The position numbers and the translations under genes were made by a program. DNA of 64,000 nt. Source: Chitinophaga niabensis. GTDB lineage: Bacteria; Bacteroidota; Bacteroidia; Chitinophagales; Chitinophagaceae. Of this stretch, positions 36,724-45,840 are shown one piece after another (position 1 is the first letter of the stretch; the number at the start of each line of letters is the position of its first letter). The notes below the pieces were generated by a model. That model had not been told where the DNA came from. It did no database searches and worked only from the letters and a program-made list of their open reading frames with translations. The stretch covers positions 1,612,001-1,676,000 of the forward strand of contig NZ_FSRA01000002.1 in the NCBI RefSeq assembly GCF_900129465.1, in the 5' to 3' direction.

Positions 36724-36730
36724 TATTTTG
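36724..36730 (+). promoter_or_regulatory. Candidate -7-like box (TATTTTG) for the acyltransferase gene
   Basis: TATTTTG directly after the terminator and seven bases before the ATG at 36738. If it is used, the mRNA would have almost no leader. The heptamer recurs at 21887-21893. Confidence 0.3.
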
Positions 36731-36737
36731 TACAGAT

Positions 36738-37835
36738 ATGACCACTACCTTAAAACCGGAAGGAAGATTATTATCCTTAGACGTCATGCGGGGCATGATC
36801 ATGATCTTCCTCGCTGCCGAAAGCGCCAATCTCTACCACGCTATAGAAGACTTACAACCAGGTGTACTGATAGATCAGTTCTTTCACCATCCCTGGCATG
36901 GCCTGCGTTTCTGGGACCTGATACAACCTGCCTTTATGTTCATGGCCGGCACGGCGATGTACATAGCCGTAGAACGTAAAAGGAGCAAGGGTGTATCCGA
37001 ACGGGATAATTTTAAACACATTGCCATACGGAGCCTGAAGTTATTCCTCCTGGGCACCGGCCTGCATTGTATTTATGCGGGCAAACTGGTATGGGAACTC
37101 TGGAACGTGCTCACACAATTATCCTTTACCACACTGGTGGCTTATTTCCTGATCAGGAGATCCTTCACTGTACAGATAGGTGCCGCATTGTTCATGATCA
37201 TCCTCAATGATGTACTCTACAGGACCATCCTGATGCCGGGTTTTGATCAGCCATTTGTACAGGGGCATAATTTCGGGGCTTATATGGATACGTTGTTCAT
37301 GGGTAAGATCAATAACGGAGGGTGGGTAACGATCAACTGCATTCCCACCGCTGCGCATACCATTTTAGGGGTAACCGCAGGAAAGCTATTAATGAGTTCC
37401 CGGTCTTCCGCGTTTAAAATAAAAACCCTCATCATATCCGGCCTGATTGCCTTAGCGCTTGGTTATGCGGTTGACCTGAGTGGTATTTCCCCTATTATCA
37501 AACGCATCAGCACCGGCGGATTTGTTTTAACCTCCCTGGGTTATGTTACCCTCATCCTTGCAGCCCTGTATTGGTGGATAGATATAAAAGACCATAAGAA
37601 ATATACCTGGATTGCCGTGGTAGTGGGCATGAATTCCATTTTCATCTACATCTTCTTTGAAACCGTAGGGTATCAATGGGTTAATGGGGCCGTGGGTATT
37701 TTTGTGAAAGGAGGTTTGGGCTTTTTAAGCATCCCCGAAAACTGGCAGACCCTTGGTTCGGCAATAGCCGTACTGCTGTTAGAATGGTATCTTTGTTACT
37801 GGCTGTATCAGAAAAAGATCTTTTTTAAGTTGTAA
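36738..37835 (+). CDS. Membrane acyltransferase of the HGSNAT/DUF5009 type
   Basis: A 365-residue membrane protein from the ATG at 36738; a start at 36702 would lie inside the terminator. It has about ten membrane segments. The start RLLSLDVMRGMIMIFL and the motif HHPWHGLRFWDLIQPAFMFM match the bacterial relatives of heparan-alpha-glucosaminide N-acetyltransferase, which move an acetyl group across a membrane onto an amino sugar. It is the first gene after the Sus operon, so it may modify an imported glycan, but it has its own transcription start. Confidence 0.85.
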   Translation: MTTTLKPEGRLLSLDVMRGMIMIFLAAESANLYHAIEDLQPGVLIDQFFHHPWHGLRFWDLIQPAFMFMAGTAMYIAVERKRSKGVSERDNFKHIAIRSLKLFLLGTGLHCIYAGKLVWELWNVLTQLSFTTLVAYFLIRRSFTVQIGAALFMIILNDVLYRTILMPGFDQPFVQGHNFGAYMDTLFMGKINNGGWVTINCIPTAAHTILGVTAGKLLMSSRSSAFKIKTLIISGLIALALGYAVDLSGISPIIKRISTGGFVLTSLGYVTLILAALYWWIDIKDHKKYTWIAVVVGMNSIFIYIFFETVGYQWVNGAVGIFVKGGLGFLSIPENWQTLGSAIAVLLLEWYLCYWLYQKKIFFKL

Positions 37836-37865
37836 CTTTACGGGGTAACCAATATCCCTATATTC

Positions 37866-38234
37866 ATGACCTATCAGCCAATTGAGCCAACGGGCGCAGC
37901 CTATTCGCAGGCTTATGCAGTAAGCAGTCCAAAACGATTTGTATTTGTAAGCGGCCAGGTGCCGGAAGACGAACGGGGTTATATTCCCGATAATTTCCGG
38001 GACCAGTGCAGGCTTACCTGGCAGAACATTGAGGCCCGCCTGAAAAATGCCGGCATGACGCTGGAAAACATTGTAAAGATCACCATCTTCCTGGCCAGCC
38101 GCCAGTTCCGAGAAGAGAATTTCGAGATCAGGAATGAAGTGCTGGGCGATCATCAACCCGCTATGACCATTGTGATCGCCGGGATCTATGATGATCAGTG
38201 GTTATTGGAGATAGAGGTAGTAGCCGCAGATTAA
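37866..38234 (+). CDS. RidA/YjgF-fold protein lacking the catalytic Arg
   Basis: A 122-residue protein of the RidA/YjgF/YER057c/UK114 fold with a near-N-terminal YSQAYAV and FVFVSGQVPED. RidA deaminates reactive enamines using an Arg in the conserved PAR motif; here that motif is HQPAM, with Met100 in its place. The nearby LEIEVVAA strand is kept. It is therefore likely a different Rid subfamily. It is 30 bases after the acyltransferase gene and may be co-transcribed. Its stop directly abuts the stop of the convergent gene. Confidence 0.85.
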   Translation: MTYQPIEPTGAAYSQAYAVSSPKRFVFVSGQVPEDERGYIPDNFRDQCRLTWQNIEARLKNAGMTLENIVKITIFLASRQFREENFEIRNEVLGDHQPAMTIVIAGIYDDQWLLEIEVVAAD

Positions 38235-39335
38235 CTACACTAATAAGAACTCCCCTGTTATCTTCTCCTGCCCGTTGATGATAACAGACATCTCATGCTT
38301 TCCCGCATAGAACGTTCGTGTAGTGATCAGGATAAATTTCTGCTTCCTGAGGATCTCCGCCTGCTCACCCGGCCCGTATGGTTTCTCGCTGATCTTAAAC
38401 ACTTTTTTGGACAAATGCCCATTGGCCTTCCTGTAATAGATCGCATATTCCAGCCGCACGGTTTGTGTAGTCGTGTTATTGTTACGGATCGAAAATGAGA
38501 ATGCCAGGGCATCACCTATCTTCACTTTCGGTGTGAGTATTTTAAAGTTACTGAGTTGTATATTGCCCCCATCCAATCCATAGTACTGCAATATCTCTGC
38601 ATGTCCCTGCTTCAGTAAAGTACGGCAGCCATGTTTGATAATAGCATCCGTTTCCTTCCCGATCCCTTTCCATTTTTTAGCAATGTTCAACACCAGCTGG
38701 GGATGATCTTTTGAAATATCATTGAGGTTGTTCGCTACACTGCGCCTAACCCATTCCGAAGGATCATTCTTCAGGTTTTCCAATAAGGCCAGCACAGGCA
38801 ATGGATCTTTCTTTAATGCAGGAACAGCCATCGCCCAGGGTAATTTAGGGCGCATCCCTTCACTGCTCAACCGCCTTACTTTATGATTTTTGTGTAGGGA
38901 CCATTTCGTCATCTGCTGCATCATCTTCTCTCCATACTTTAAGAGGAAAGGCCTTACTGCAAATTCACAACTTACAAACTGTGTAACCTGCTCCAGTGCC
39001 TTAACTGAATGCTGGTAATGTTCCAGGCCATACACCTCTATATAATCAGGCAGGATCATAAAGGCCAGGCTGTCTTCCCCGAAATCGTTTTCCCGCAGGG
39101 AGCTGATGATCTTTCCTAAAAGCTGGGTGGTAGCAGCATAATCTTCCGGAAAGAAAGAATGAAGCACCGTAGTAGTGTGCCTCATTCTTTCTTTTAATTC
39201 CTTCAGCTCAAAATCTTTCGTGAAGATGCGCTTGAGGAATTCCTTTTTAGAAAAGGAAGGAATATGTTGTATAAGTATAGTTGAAAATCCTTCGTAGAAT
39301 TCTTTGGAGTAAATTTCTTTCAGTAAACTGGCCAT
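38235..39335 (-). CDS. AlkC-like HEAT-repeat DNA glycosylase with Ig-like tail
   Basis: A 366-residue protein. Residues about 1-265 are HEAT-like helices with DPSEWVRRSVANNLNDISKD, a hallmark of AlkC/AlkD alkylpurine DNA glycosylases. Residues about 270-366 are beta-rich (GDALAFSFSIRNNNTTTQTV, HLSKKVFKI) and match the Ig-like extra domain reported for AlkC. The enzyme would remove methylated bases without base flipping. It starts eight bases after the GH2 stop, so it is at the end of the glycan operon, an unusual place for a repair gene. Confidence 0.82.
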   Translation of the reverse strand: MASLLKEIYSKEFYEGFSTILIQHIPSFSKKEFLKRIFTKDFELKELKERMRHTTTVLHSFFPEDYAATTQLLGKIISSLRENDFGEDSLAFMILPDYIEVYGLEHYQHSVKALEQVTQFVSCEFAVRPFLLKYGEKMMQQMTKWSLHKNHKVRRLSSEGMRPKLPWAMAVPALKKDPLPVLALLENLKNDPSEWVRRSVANNLNDISKDHPQLVLNIAKKWKGIGKETDAIIKHGCRTLLKQGHAEILQYYGLDGGNIQLSNFKILTPKVKIGDALAFSFSIRNNNTTTQTVRLEYAIYYRKANGHLSKKVFKISEKPYGPGEQAEILRKQKFILITTRTFYAGKHEMSVIINGQEKITGEFLLV

Positions 39336-39343
39336 GCGTAAAT

Positions 39344-41254
39344 TTATAACTTCTGCCGCAGGATCACAAAATCACCCGGTTTGATCAACTCCACCGGGCC
39401 ATTCCCCGTATTAAAAGTTAATGTCTGCGTATCACCGGGTTGCATAACCGGGAGGTTAAGTGTCTGATCCCCATGTTTTACTTTATATCCCTTCAGCGTA
39501 TAAGCAGGGAAATCTGCTCTCGACTTAATCCTTACGGTTAGTTTACCGCCCAGGTTACTGACTATTTCTATTAATGCCGGAGAGAATTCTTTCTGTATGA
39601 TGTTATAGGATTCCCGTAATTGCCTGTCTGGCGTAACAATACCCCAGGACCTGTATCCATCCGGATTGGTCTGTGGGTACCGGCTGAGATAATCGTTATA
39701 CGTCCAGATGGAAGCGCCCACTACATAATCTGCTTTCCGGAAAACGGCGATAGCATCCTGCAGGTATTTGATCCTGTCCTGTTCCGTTTTGTTGACGGTG
39801 GCCATGATGCCAAATTCACTGATGTATACCGGTTTGGAAGGATATAGTTCATGAATGCGCGCCACCCATTCTGCATGTTTGGCATATACATTCGCACTCA
39901 CGAAATCAACATATTGAGAGGCCTCATCTTCCGGTTTTTTAATGTAATCCCTGAAAACAATATTACTTGCAAAAGTGATCAGCCGGGTAGCATCCAGCTC
40001 TCTCGCAAACTGGGCCATGTCTCTTACCCATGCCTGTCCTTCCGCACGGTGAGAATAGAATTCATTACCTAATGAATACGCGATCACGGAAGGATGATTC
40101 CAATCCCTTTCCACCATTTCTTTCATTTGAGACCTGAACTTTTCCCGGATCAGGGGATCGGCCATTTGTTTCGGGGAGAGTTGCCAGTTGCCGGCTTCTG
40201 TAATGATCAGCATACCATGTTTATCAGCCCAGTCCAGCAGATCTTTGGAAACGGCATGATGTGCAATGCGCGATAGCTCCATGCCGGAGGATTTGATCAG
40301 GGTAAGGTCTTGCTGCAATACATGGTTTGGATCAAGCGATCCCTGGCCCGGATAATCAGCTGGCCGGTTACAACCGCCCATTTTTACCGTCTGCCCGTTC
40401 AATAGCAACTGCGCATTCTTTACTTCAATTTTCCGGATCCCGAAATTACTTCTTACCGTATCTTCTCCGCTTATTACTTCTGCCATATACAGATACGGAT
40501 TATCGTGGCTCCATAGCTGTACATCTTTTGCAGGAAGGGTAACCTGTAAGCCTCCATTTACCGGTTTAAAGCTGGCAGGTAATTTTTGCCCGCCGCTATA
40601 GAGGTTAATGAAGGCGCCATCCGTGCGGATAAAGATCCGTGCAGTACCCTTTTTCAGATCGGGTTCTGCTTCTATTTTCAGATGGTGTACGTATGTGGAA
40701 GGCCTGATCTGCAAAGCAACAGGTTTGGTGATCCCACCGTAATTGATCCAGGGGTACAACTGTGCGCCGGGAGCATTATAGTTTGAATCCCTTGTTCTGG
40801 AACCGGGAATAGTAGTGCTATCCCATGAATTATCTACTTTGATGGAAAGGGTATTCTTTTGCCGGAGATGTTGTGTTACATCTATAGTGAAAGGGGTATA
40901 CCCTCCTTCATGACCACCCACTTTATGTCCGTTCAGCCAGATCTCGCATTTATAAAACACTGCATCAAAATTGATGAAAGCTTTATAGCCTGGTTTCAGC
41001 GGTTGTGCATCAAATTTCCTGAAATACCAGGCATTACCGGTATAGAAGAAGAACCGTTTATCAACAGAATAAGAATGCGGTACTGTTACTTTATCCAGCT
41101 TGTTATCCGGAAATGTTGGTGCTGTCCATCCATCCTGTTCCCCGATTTTCTGTGGGTCCAGGGCAAAGGACCAGTCGCCGTTTAGCGACTGTGCATATGT
41201 AGAGACAGTCCACATGATCACAACCGCCAAAAGAATAATTCGCTTCATTATCAT
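39344..41254 (-). CDS. Exported GH2-family glycosidase (beta-galactosidase/glucuronidase type)
   Basis: A 636-residue protein with a signal peptide ending STYAQ. Domain order: jelly-roll sugar-binding domain (about 24-175), Ig-like domain (about 180-275) and TIM barrel (about 280-570). The acid/base is Glu398 in AYSLGNE and the nucleophile is Glu480 in PVYISEFG, both present. GH2 enzymes remove terminal beta-galactose, beta-glucuronic acid or beta-mannose. An ATG two codons inside is an alternative start. It follows the GH16 gene by 29 bases, and the two should act on the same glycan. Confidence 0.92.
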   Translation of the reverse strand: MIMKRIILLAVVIMWTVSTYAQSLNGDWSFALDPQKIGEQDGWTAPTFPDNKLDKVTVPHSYSVDKRFFFYTGNAWYFRKFDAQPLKPGYKAFINFDAVFYKCEIWLNGHKVGGHEGGYTPFTIDVTQHLRQKNTLSIKVDNSWDSTTIPGSRTRDSNYNAPGAQLYPWINYGGITKPVALQIRPSTYVHHLKIEAEPDLKKGTARIFIRTDGAFINLYSGGQKLPASFKPVNGGLQVTLPAKDVQLWSHDNPYLYMAEVISGEDTVRSNFGIRKIEVKNAQLLLNGQTVKMGGCNRPADYPGQGSLDPNHVLQQDLTLIKSSGMELSRIAHHAVSKDLLDWADKHGMLIITEAGNWQLSPKQMADPLIREKFRSQMKEMVERDWNHPSVIAYSLGNEFYSHRAEGQAWVRDMAQFARELDATRLITFASNIVFRDYIKKPEDEASQYVDFVSANVYAKHAEWVARIHELYPSKPVYISEFGIMATVNKTEQDRIKYLQDAIAVFRKADYVVGASIWTYNDYLSRYPQTNPDGYRSWGIVTPDRQLRESYNIIQKEFSPALIEIVSNLGGKLTVRIKSRADFPAYTLKGYKVKHGDQTLNLPVMQPGDTQTLTFNTGNGPVELIKPGDFVILRQKL

Positions 41255-41283
41255 CGTTTAAAAAACTTACAATCCAACTTCTT
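41251..41283 (-). pseudogene. Relic of a T9SS-type C-terminus just downstream of GH16
   Basis: On the minus strand, immediately after the GH16 stop, the same frame reads K-K-L-D-C-K-F-F-K-R and a TGA. The GH16 protein itself ends K-L-D-C-K-F-F-K-Q. The 24 bases shared (41257-41280 versus 41290-41313) differ only at three third-codon positions, all synonymous. It looks like the end of a lost second gene. Confidence 0.6.
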
Positions 41284-43851
41284 CTATTGTTTGAAAAACT
41301 TGCAATCTAACTTCTCTGCTCCCGTTTGATAGGAAGCAATGTACAAGCCTGCTGTGCGGTCTTTAATTCTCACTGTATAGTTAGACCTTCCTTTCTCTGC
41401 AGTGATTGCCTGCGCGTGTACGATCTTCCCGCTTCCAATGTTAACGATCTGGAGGAAGCCCTGCATCTTTTCCTTTGCCTGGATGATCACCTGCAAAGTC
41501 TGCCGGTCACTCTGCGGTATTACTTGTAAGGAAGCAGATGAAACAGCCCTTGCAGGCTCAGCAGCAACAGCCAGCCCGCTATGCATCAAAGCAGCACTTG
41601 TGTCCGGCGCTAACGCAATTCCCCTGATAAGTGTATTAGTTGGCGTAGTAGCTAACAGGGTAACCGGCATACCTGCAAAACTGGCATTATACCCTGTAGT
41701 GTCTAAAACGGCAACAATCTCACTATTCTTACGGGTTGCATATAATACAACATGCCCATCGGATTGTTCGCCTGTAAGCCCCCTGTAAGTATCCGCAATA
41801 CTACCGATCTTTCCATTCAATACCCAACTCCCTGATACCAATGAGTATTTGGACAATGCATTAGTCCCTTCCTCGGCCACATACATCACATCTAAACCCG
41901 CCACTGAAGTACTAAGGTCTGCAAAGTAAATGCCATAAGGACTTCCCGAAGCAGTGGCAAATCCCGGAAGGTTCGTTAATATCTGCCCTGCTGTTTTCGG
42001 AAGGCCCGTTCCTATTTTCGCGATGCGGTAATTGGTGGCAGTGGTAGAAGTATATAACTGGTTGTCGAAGATCTGCAGGCAGCGGCCTGTTTGGGTAGCC
42101 AGGGCAACGGAAGCAGCGGAGCCAAGTGTAGTATATCTGATCCCATTGTTCCCGCCGGTTGTCCAGATATCTGTGCCATTACTTGTTACGGCAGACCTTA
42201 CCACCACACCGCTGAAAGTATTCAAACTGGTGGTAGTATTAATTGTGCCTGCGGCATTGACAATTCCAATAACCCTGTTCAGGGTGGAAGTACTTACACT
42301 GGCCAGTCCCGGAGCGGCATCATAACCTGCGAGTGCAAGAAAACGTCCATCAGGAGAACGGCTGAGGTATCCTTCTGTATGATTTGTTGCAGATACGGCC
42401 AATGTGAGTTTTTTATTGAGGCCAATAGCGGCGACCGGCATGGGGATACTTCTCACCAGCACACCGGCGGGCGTATATTCATCGAGGAAAACAGGATGCG
42501 CATTCCCTGTCACCAAAGCAGCCGTGCCATCTCCGATCCTCGTTACCACAATATTTCCCGCAATGAAGGGTGGAAAATCCAGCAAAGGTTCTACATGCAG
42601 CACATTCGAATTGCCGCCGCTGCCAACAGGTACAAAAGCAGTATCCGTGGTCAGCAGTAATTTATCGCAGCGGGCAAAGTTCTGCGAGCTGTCAAATATT
42701 TTGATCGTAACATTTCCTTTCGGGAGATAGAACGTACCGCCGTTCTGCCAGGCGTAGCCATTGATGCCATGCGTACCAAATTCTCCGGCTACTAATTGCC
42801 CGTTCACAAACACTTTGAATTTCCTGGTGCCGGGGCCGATAGCAAAATCCCTGGCCCTCACCCATAACTTATAAGTACCTGCGGAATCTATGCGGATAGT
42901 GGTAGTAGCAGTAAGTTCACTGCTATCCCTTCCCGCCACGCGGGATGTGAAACCCTTCAGTACGGTGGCATTTTCATCGAATTCTTTTGTCCAGTTCTTC
43001 GGGTCTTTAAAATCTTCTGCTTCTATCCAGAGATCATGACCTGTTGATTGAACAGGAAGTTTCAGAGAATCCAGGTAAGCGATGAAAGCAGTTTTACGTG
43101 TGTTGTAATTGGCAGGAGATATTTCATAGCAACGCAGGTAATCAAAGAACACAGCACCAGAATCTGTAGCATTGGGTTTGGTGGCAATACCGGATAACCA
43201 GAGATAGAGATCATGTGTGGGCAAGGCCCTTGTGTCTATCGTTTTAACCAGTGTGCCGTTATAGAAGTAGTTGAGATAGTCCGGCGTATATTCAAAACCG
43301 AAGGTATTGTAGGAGGTAGTAAGGTTTTCCGTAACCGTTCTGTAATCCCTGTTGGCATTGCCTTGTATGGGATACCACTGGATAGTGCCATAGGTGTAAT
43401 AATTAGCCGCGTAATCAGGATAGTGCTCAAAGCAATCTATTTCTATCCTGTTCATCGTCTGGCTGCTACCGGCATTGGGATCATCGAAACCACTCAGCCA
43501 GGAAGTCCAGAAGGCCTCATGCCATCCGTAACCGCCGTCTATTTTTACACTTACTTCGTAGTATCCATACCTGCGGGGAGTTTTGGTGATGATACCACCG
43601 CCGGTGAATTCCTTCCCCATGAAAGATTCTTTTTTCAGATCGATCCTGATCTTTCCACTGTCCTGCGCTACATTCTCAGATCGCTGATAACTGGTGCCGC
43701 TGGACCCGATGCGGTATTTCCACATCGTGGTATCAAGCGTGGAGGTATTGAATTCATCTGACCAGGTGAGTGTATAACCTGAAGGAGCCTGCGCCTGGCT
43801 TTGCAATGCAAAAAGGAGGAACAGCGCGATTGCGTGTACAGTTTTTCTCAT
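41284..43851 (-). CDS. Exported GH16 glucanase with CBM and T9SS-like tail
   Basis: An 855-residue protein with a signal peptide ending SQAQ. GH16 domain (about 25-245) with catalytic Glu137, Asp139 and Glu142 in the ExDxxE motif EIDCFE. Then a CBM6/35-like beta-sandwich (about 270-405, LWIEAEDFKDPKNW and GTYKLWVRARDF), a large beta-propeller-like part (about 415-760), and a C-terminal T9SS type A-like tail (GLYIASYQTG ... KFFKQ). GH16 enzymes cut laminarin, agarose, carrageenan or similar polymers; the exact target is unknown. Twin dyads lie upstream and GH2 follows. Confidence 0.9.
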   Translation of the reverse strand: MRKTVHAIALFLLFALQSQAQAPSGYTLTWSDEFNTSTLDTTMWKYRIGSSGTSYQRSENVAQDSGKIRIDLKKESFMGKEFTGGGIITKTPRRYGYYEVSVKIDGGYGWHEAFWTSWLSGFDDPNAGSSQTMNRIEIDCFEHYPDYAANYYTYGTIQWYPIQGNANRDYRTVTENLTTSYNTFGFEYTPDYLNYFYNGTLVKTIDTRALPTHDLYLWLSGIATKPNATDSGAVFFDYLRCYEISPANYNTRKTAFIAYLDSLKLPVQSTGHDLWIEAEDFKDPKNWTKEFDENATVLKGFTSRVAGRDSSELTATTTIRIDSAGTYKLWVRARDFAIGPGTRKFKVFVNGQLVAGEFGTHGINGYAWQNGGTFYLPKGNVTIKIFDSSQNFARCDKLLLTTDTAFVPVGSGGNSNVLHVEPLLDFPPFIAGNIVVTRIGDGTAALVTGNAHPVFLDEYTPAGVLVRSIPMPVAAIGLNKKLTLAVSATNHTEGYLSRSPDGRFLALAGYDAAPGLASVSTSTLNRVIGIVNAAGTINTTTSLNTFSGVVVRSAVTSNGTDIWTTGGNNGIRYTTLGSAASVALATQTGRCLQIFDNQLYTSTTATNYRIAKIGTGLPKTAGQILTNLPGFATASGSPYGIYFADLSTSVAGLDVMYVAEEGTNALSKYSLVSGSWVLNGKIGSIADTYRGLTGEQSDGHVVLYATRKNSEIVAVLDTTGYNASFAGMPVTLLATTPTNTLIRGIALAPDTSAALMHSGLAVAAEPARAVSSASLQVIPQSDRQTLQVIIQAKEKMQGFLQIVNIGSGKIVHAQAITAEKGRSNYTVRIKDRTAGLYIASYQTGAEKLDCKFFKQ

Positions 43852-43927
43852 GGAAGTTCATAATGTGGTTAATTAAATTTGAAGATTTAATTCCTTTATA
43901 CACCACATATGCCAGCCGAAATAGCCA

Positions 43928-43960
43928 TGGGAGCATTCCCATTCTGTGGGAACATTCCCA
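43928..43960. promoter_or_regulatory. Twin 14-bp dyads upstream of the GH16 operon
   Basis: TGGGAGCATTCCCA (43928-43941) and TGGGAACATTCCCA (43947-43960) are 13/14 identical, start 19 bases apart, and each has six-base arms (the second perfect, the first with one mismatch) around CA. They lie between the sensor kinase stop and the GH16 start, 77 bases from its ATG. Likely operator for the GH16-GH2 operon. Confidence 0.6.
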
Positions 43961-45745
43961 TTATACGCTGTACAGCACTTCTTCCGGAGCTTTGGCGATA
44001 GCATGCTCCAGTGCAAAACGGATCAGTACCAGGGTACCATCCACTTCGCCGTTTGTAAGCACATCTTCTTTGGATACGGAGATACTGCCAGGCACATCTT
44101 CATTCATAATATGCACCCTTTCCGTAGTGAGGTCGCTATGGGGAGTTGGGCTAACGCCTGCTTTCTGGTCCATGATCAGTTTGGCGGCAGTTCTGCCGAT
44201 ACCGTTATCCCGGATGCTGCAGATCAGTTGGGTGGCCGTGCAGGAGAATTGAATATGGATCTCTCCATGCCGGTTGCTGTTCATGATGCCATGATACAAG
44301 GAGTTCTCTACGTAATGATATAATAACAAAGGAGGAATCCTGATCTCATTAACGGGTACGTCTTCAGCTACCTGCAGATCGTAACTGAATTTGCCGGTAA
44401 ACCTGATATGCTCCATGCCCAGGTATTGTTCCAGCATCAGCACTTCCTCCGCAACACTCACCGTGGTTACATTTGCTTGTTGAATGATCAGCCGCATGAA
44501 GCGGGAGAACCGCGCCACGTATTTCAACGCAATGGATTTATCTCCCTGGTTGATGTAGTACTGCATGTGATTGAGCGAATTGAAAATGAAGTGCGGGTTC
44601 ATTTGTGCCTGCAATACTTTCATTTGCAGTTTCCGGTTCATCAGGGCAATCTCTTCGTGTTGCCGGGTGATGATACTATTGCGTTGGATCAGCTGGTCGT
44701 TCAATCTTTTCTTTGTTCTGTAACGATTGTATAACAGGATGGTGATGATCACAATTACCAATGCGCCGCCGATGGAAATGTTGCGCATCATTTTCTGATG
44801 TTCCACCTGTAATGCCGTTTCAATTAGCCGCTGGGATACGAGTTCCCTTTCCTTCGTCAGGAGTTCTATATCTGCGCTCTGCTGTGCTGTTTCGTTCGTA
44901 CCCGGTCCGTCCATAATGATCCGGCCTATTTCACTTCCCAGGTATTTGGCCAGCAGGGAATCCGTTTTCCGCTTGCAGGCAAAGCTCTGGAAGTATTCAT
45001 TCACAACAGGTCCCCAGTCGCTGTTCTTAGAAAAGATCCCTGCAAAACCGGGGCGCTCCGTTACCAGGATGTGCTGGCGTTTCACTTTGATCCCCTTCTG
45101 CAAGGCCACTACATAAATGGTGAGTGGAATATACCCGAAACCATTCTGCCTGCCGGCTATCTTCCGCAATACTTCATAATCATCGTATTCGCTGTAGATG
45201 GTAAAGTTCCGGCGTGCCTGCAGTTTTTTGAGATCATCTTCCATGGTGGTATGCGCCATGGTATAACCCTGTAACATTTGAAGATGATCAAAAAAAAGCT
45301 GGGGAGTAGTGTAGAGGGGTAATTCATTACTGGTAACAAGGATGTTGAGGTCTGGCATGTAAGGAGGGGTGAAATTCACTTCATGCCTGCGCTCCGGGGT
45401 AATGGAGAAAAAAGACCAGCCAAACACCCCCGGTGCTGTATGGTCCTTTACTTTACGGTATATGCTTTCGAAGCTGCCCGCATTTTCCCATTTGATACGG
45501 AGATCGTAATTGTATTTCTGTTTTACATATTGCACAAAGGACTCCATCAGCTCAAATTCCACGCCCTGTAACTGTCCTTTGCTGCCCGCGTAAATGAATG
45601 GGTCTATATCATACCAGTAGGCCGTGATGGTACCTTTGCCTGCTTTTTGCACCTGCGCCCAGCTATCAGCTTCGTTAATGCCATCCGCAAAAACCGGAGA
45701 GCAGGTAAAGAGCAGAATAATTATTGTACGCAGCAGCCTCATCAT
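43961..45745 (-). CDS. Periplasmic-binding-domain LytS-type histidine kinase
   Basis: A 594-residue protein with a signal peptide ending VFADG. Residues about 25-275 are a solute-binding domain of the SBP_bac_3 type (TAYWYDIDPFIYAG, VEFELMESFV), followed by a coiled linker, one membrane helix (about 323-342), and a LytS/His_kinase domain with phospho-acceptor His385 in NPHFIFNSL and an ATPase region with ENSLYHGIMN and RDNGIG. A start two residues in (45742) is possible. No LytTR response-regulator gene is adjacent. It lies before the GH16-GH2 operon, suggesting it senses a breakdown product. Confidence 0.87.
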   Translation of the reverse strand: MMRLLRTIIILLFTCSPVFADGINEADSWAQVQKAGKGTITAYWYDIDPFIYAGSKGQLQGVEFELMESFVQYVKQKYNYDLRIKWENAGSFESIYRKVKDHTAPGVFGWSFFSITPERRHEVNFTPPYMPDLNILVTSNELPLYTTPQLFFDHLQMLQGYTMAHTTMEDDLKKLQARRNFTIYSEYDDYEVLRKIAGRQNGFGYIPLTIYVVALQKGIKVKRQHILVTERPGFAGIFSKNSDWGPVVNEYFQSFACKRKTDSLLAKYLGSEIGRIIMDGPGTNETAQQSADIELLTKERELVSQRLIETALQVEHQKMMRNISIGGALVIVIITILLYNRYRTKKRLNDQLIQRNSIITRQHEEIALMNRKLQMKVLQAQMNPHFIFNSLNHMQYYINQGDKSIALKYVARFSRFMRLIIQQANVTTVSVAEEVLMLEQYLGMEHIRFTGKFSYDLQVAEDVPVNEIRIPPLLLYHYVENSLYHGIMNSNRHGEIHIQFSCTATQLICSIRDNGIGRTAAKLIMDQKAGVSPTPHSDLTTERVHIMNEDVPGSISVSKEDVLTNGEVDGTLVLIRFALEHAIAKAPEEVLYSV

Positions 45746-45840
45746 ATACAGTAAAAATACTGAATAGCAGGAGATTTAGCCTGCCCGGTTTAATGTTTTT
45801 GGGTCCCGGATTAATGAAAGCGCCCTCCGGCTTAACGGAT

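Noticed and set aside
45749..45762. CAGTA-AAAA-TACTG repeat before the sensor kinase gene
   Set aside because: Five-base arms in AT-rich sequence; too short to call an operator.
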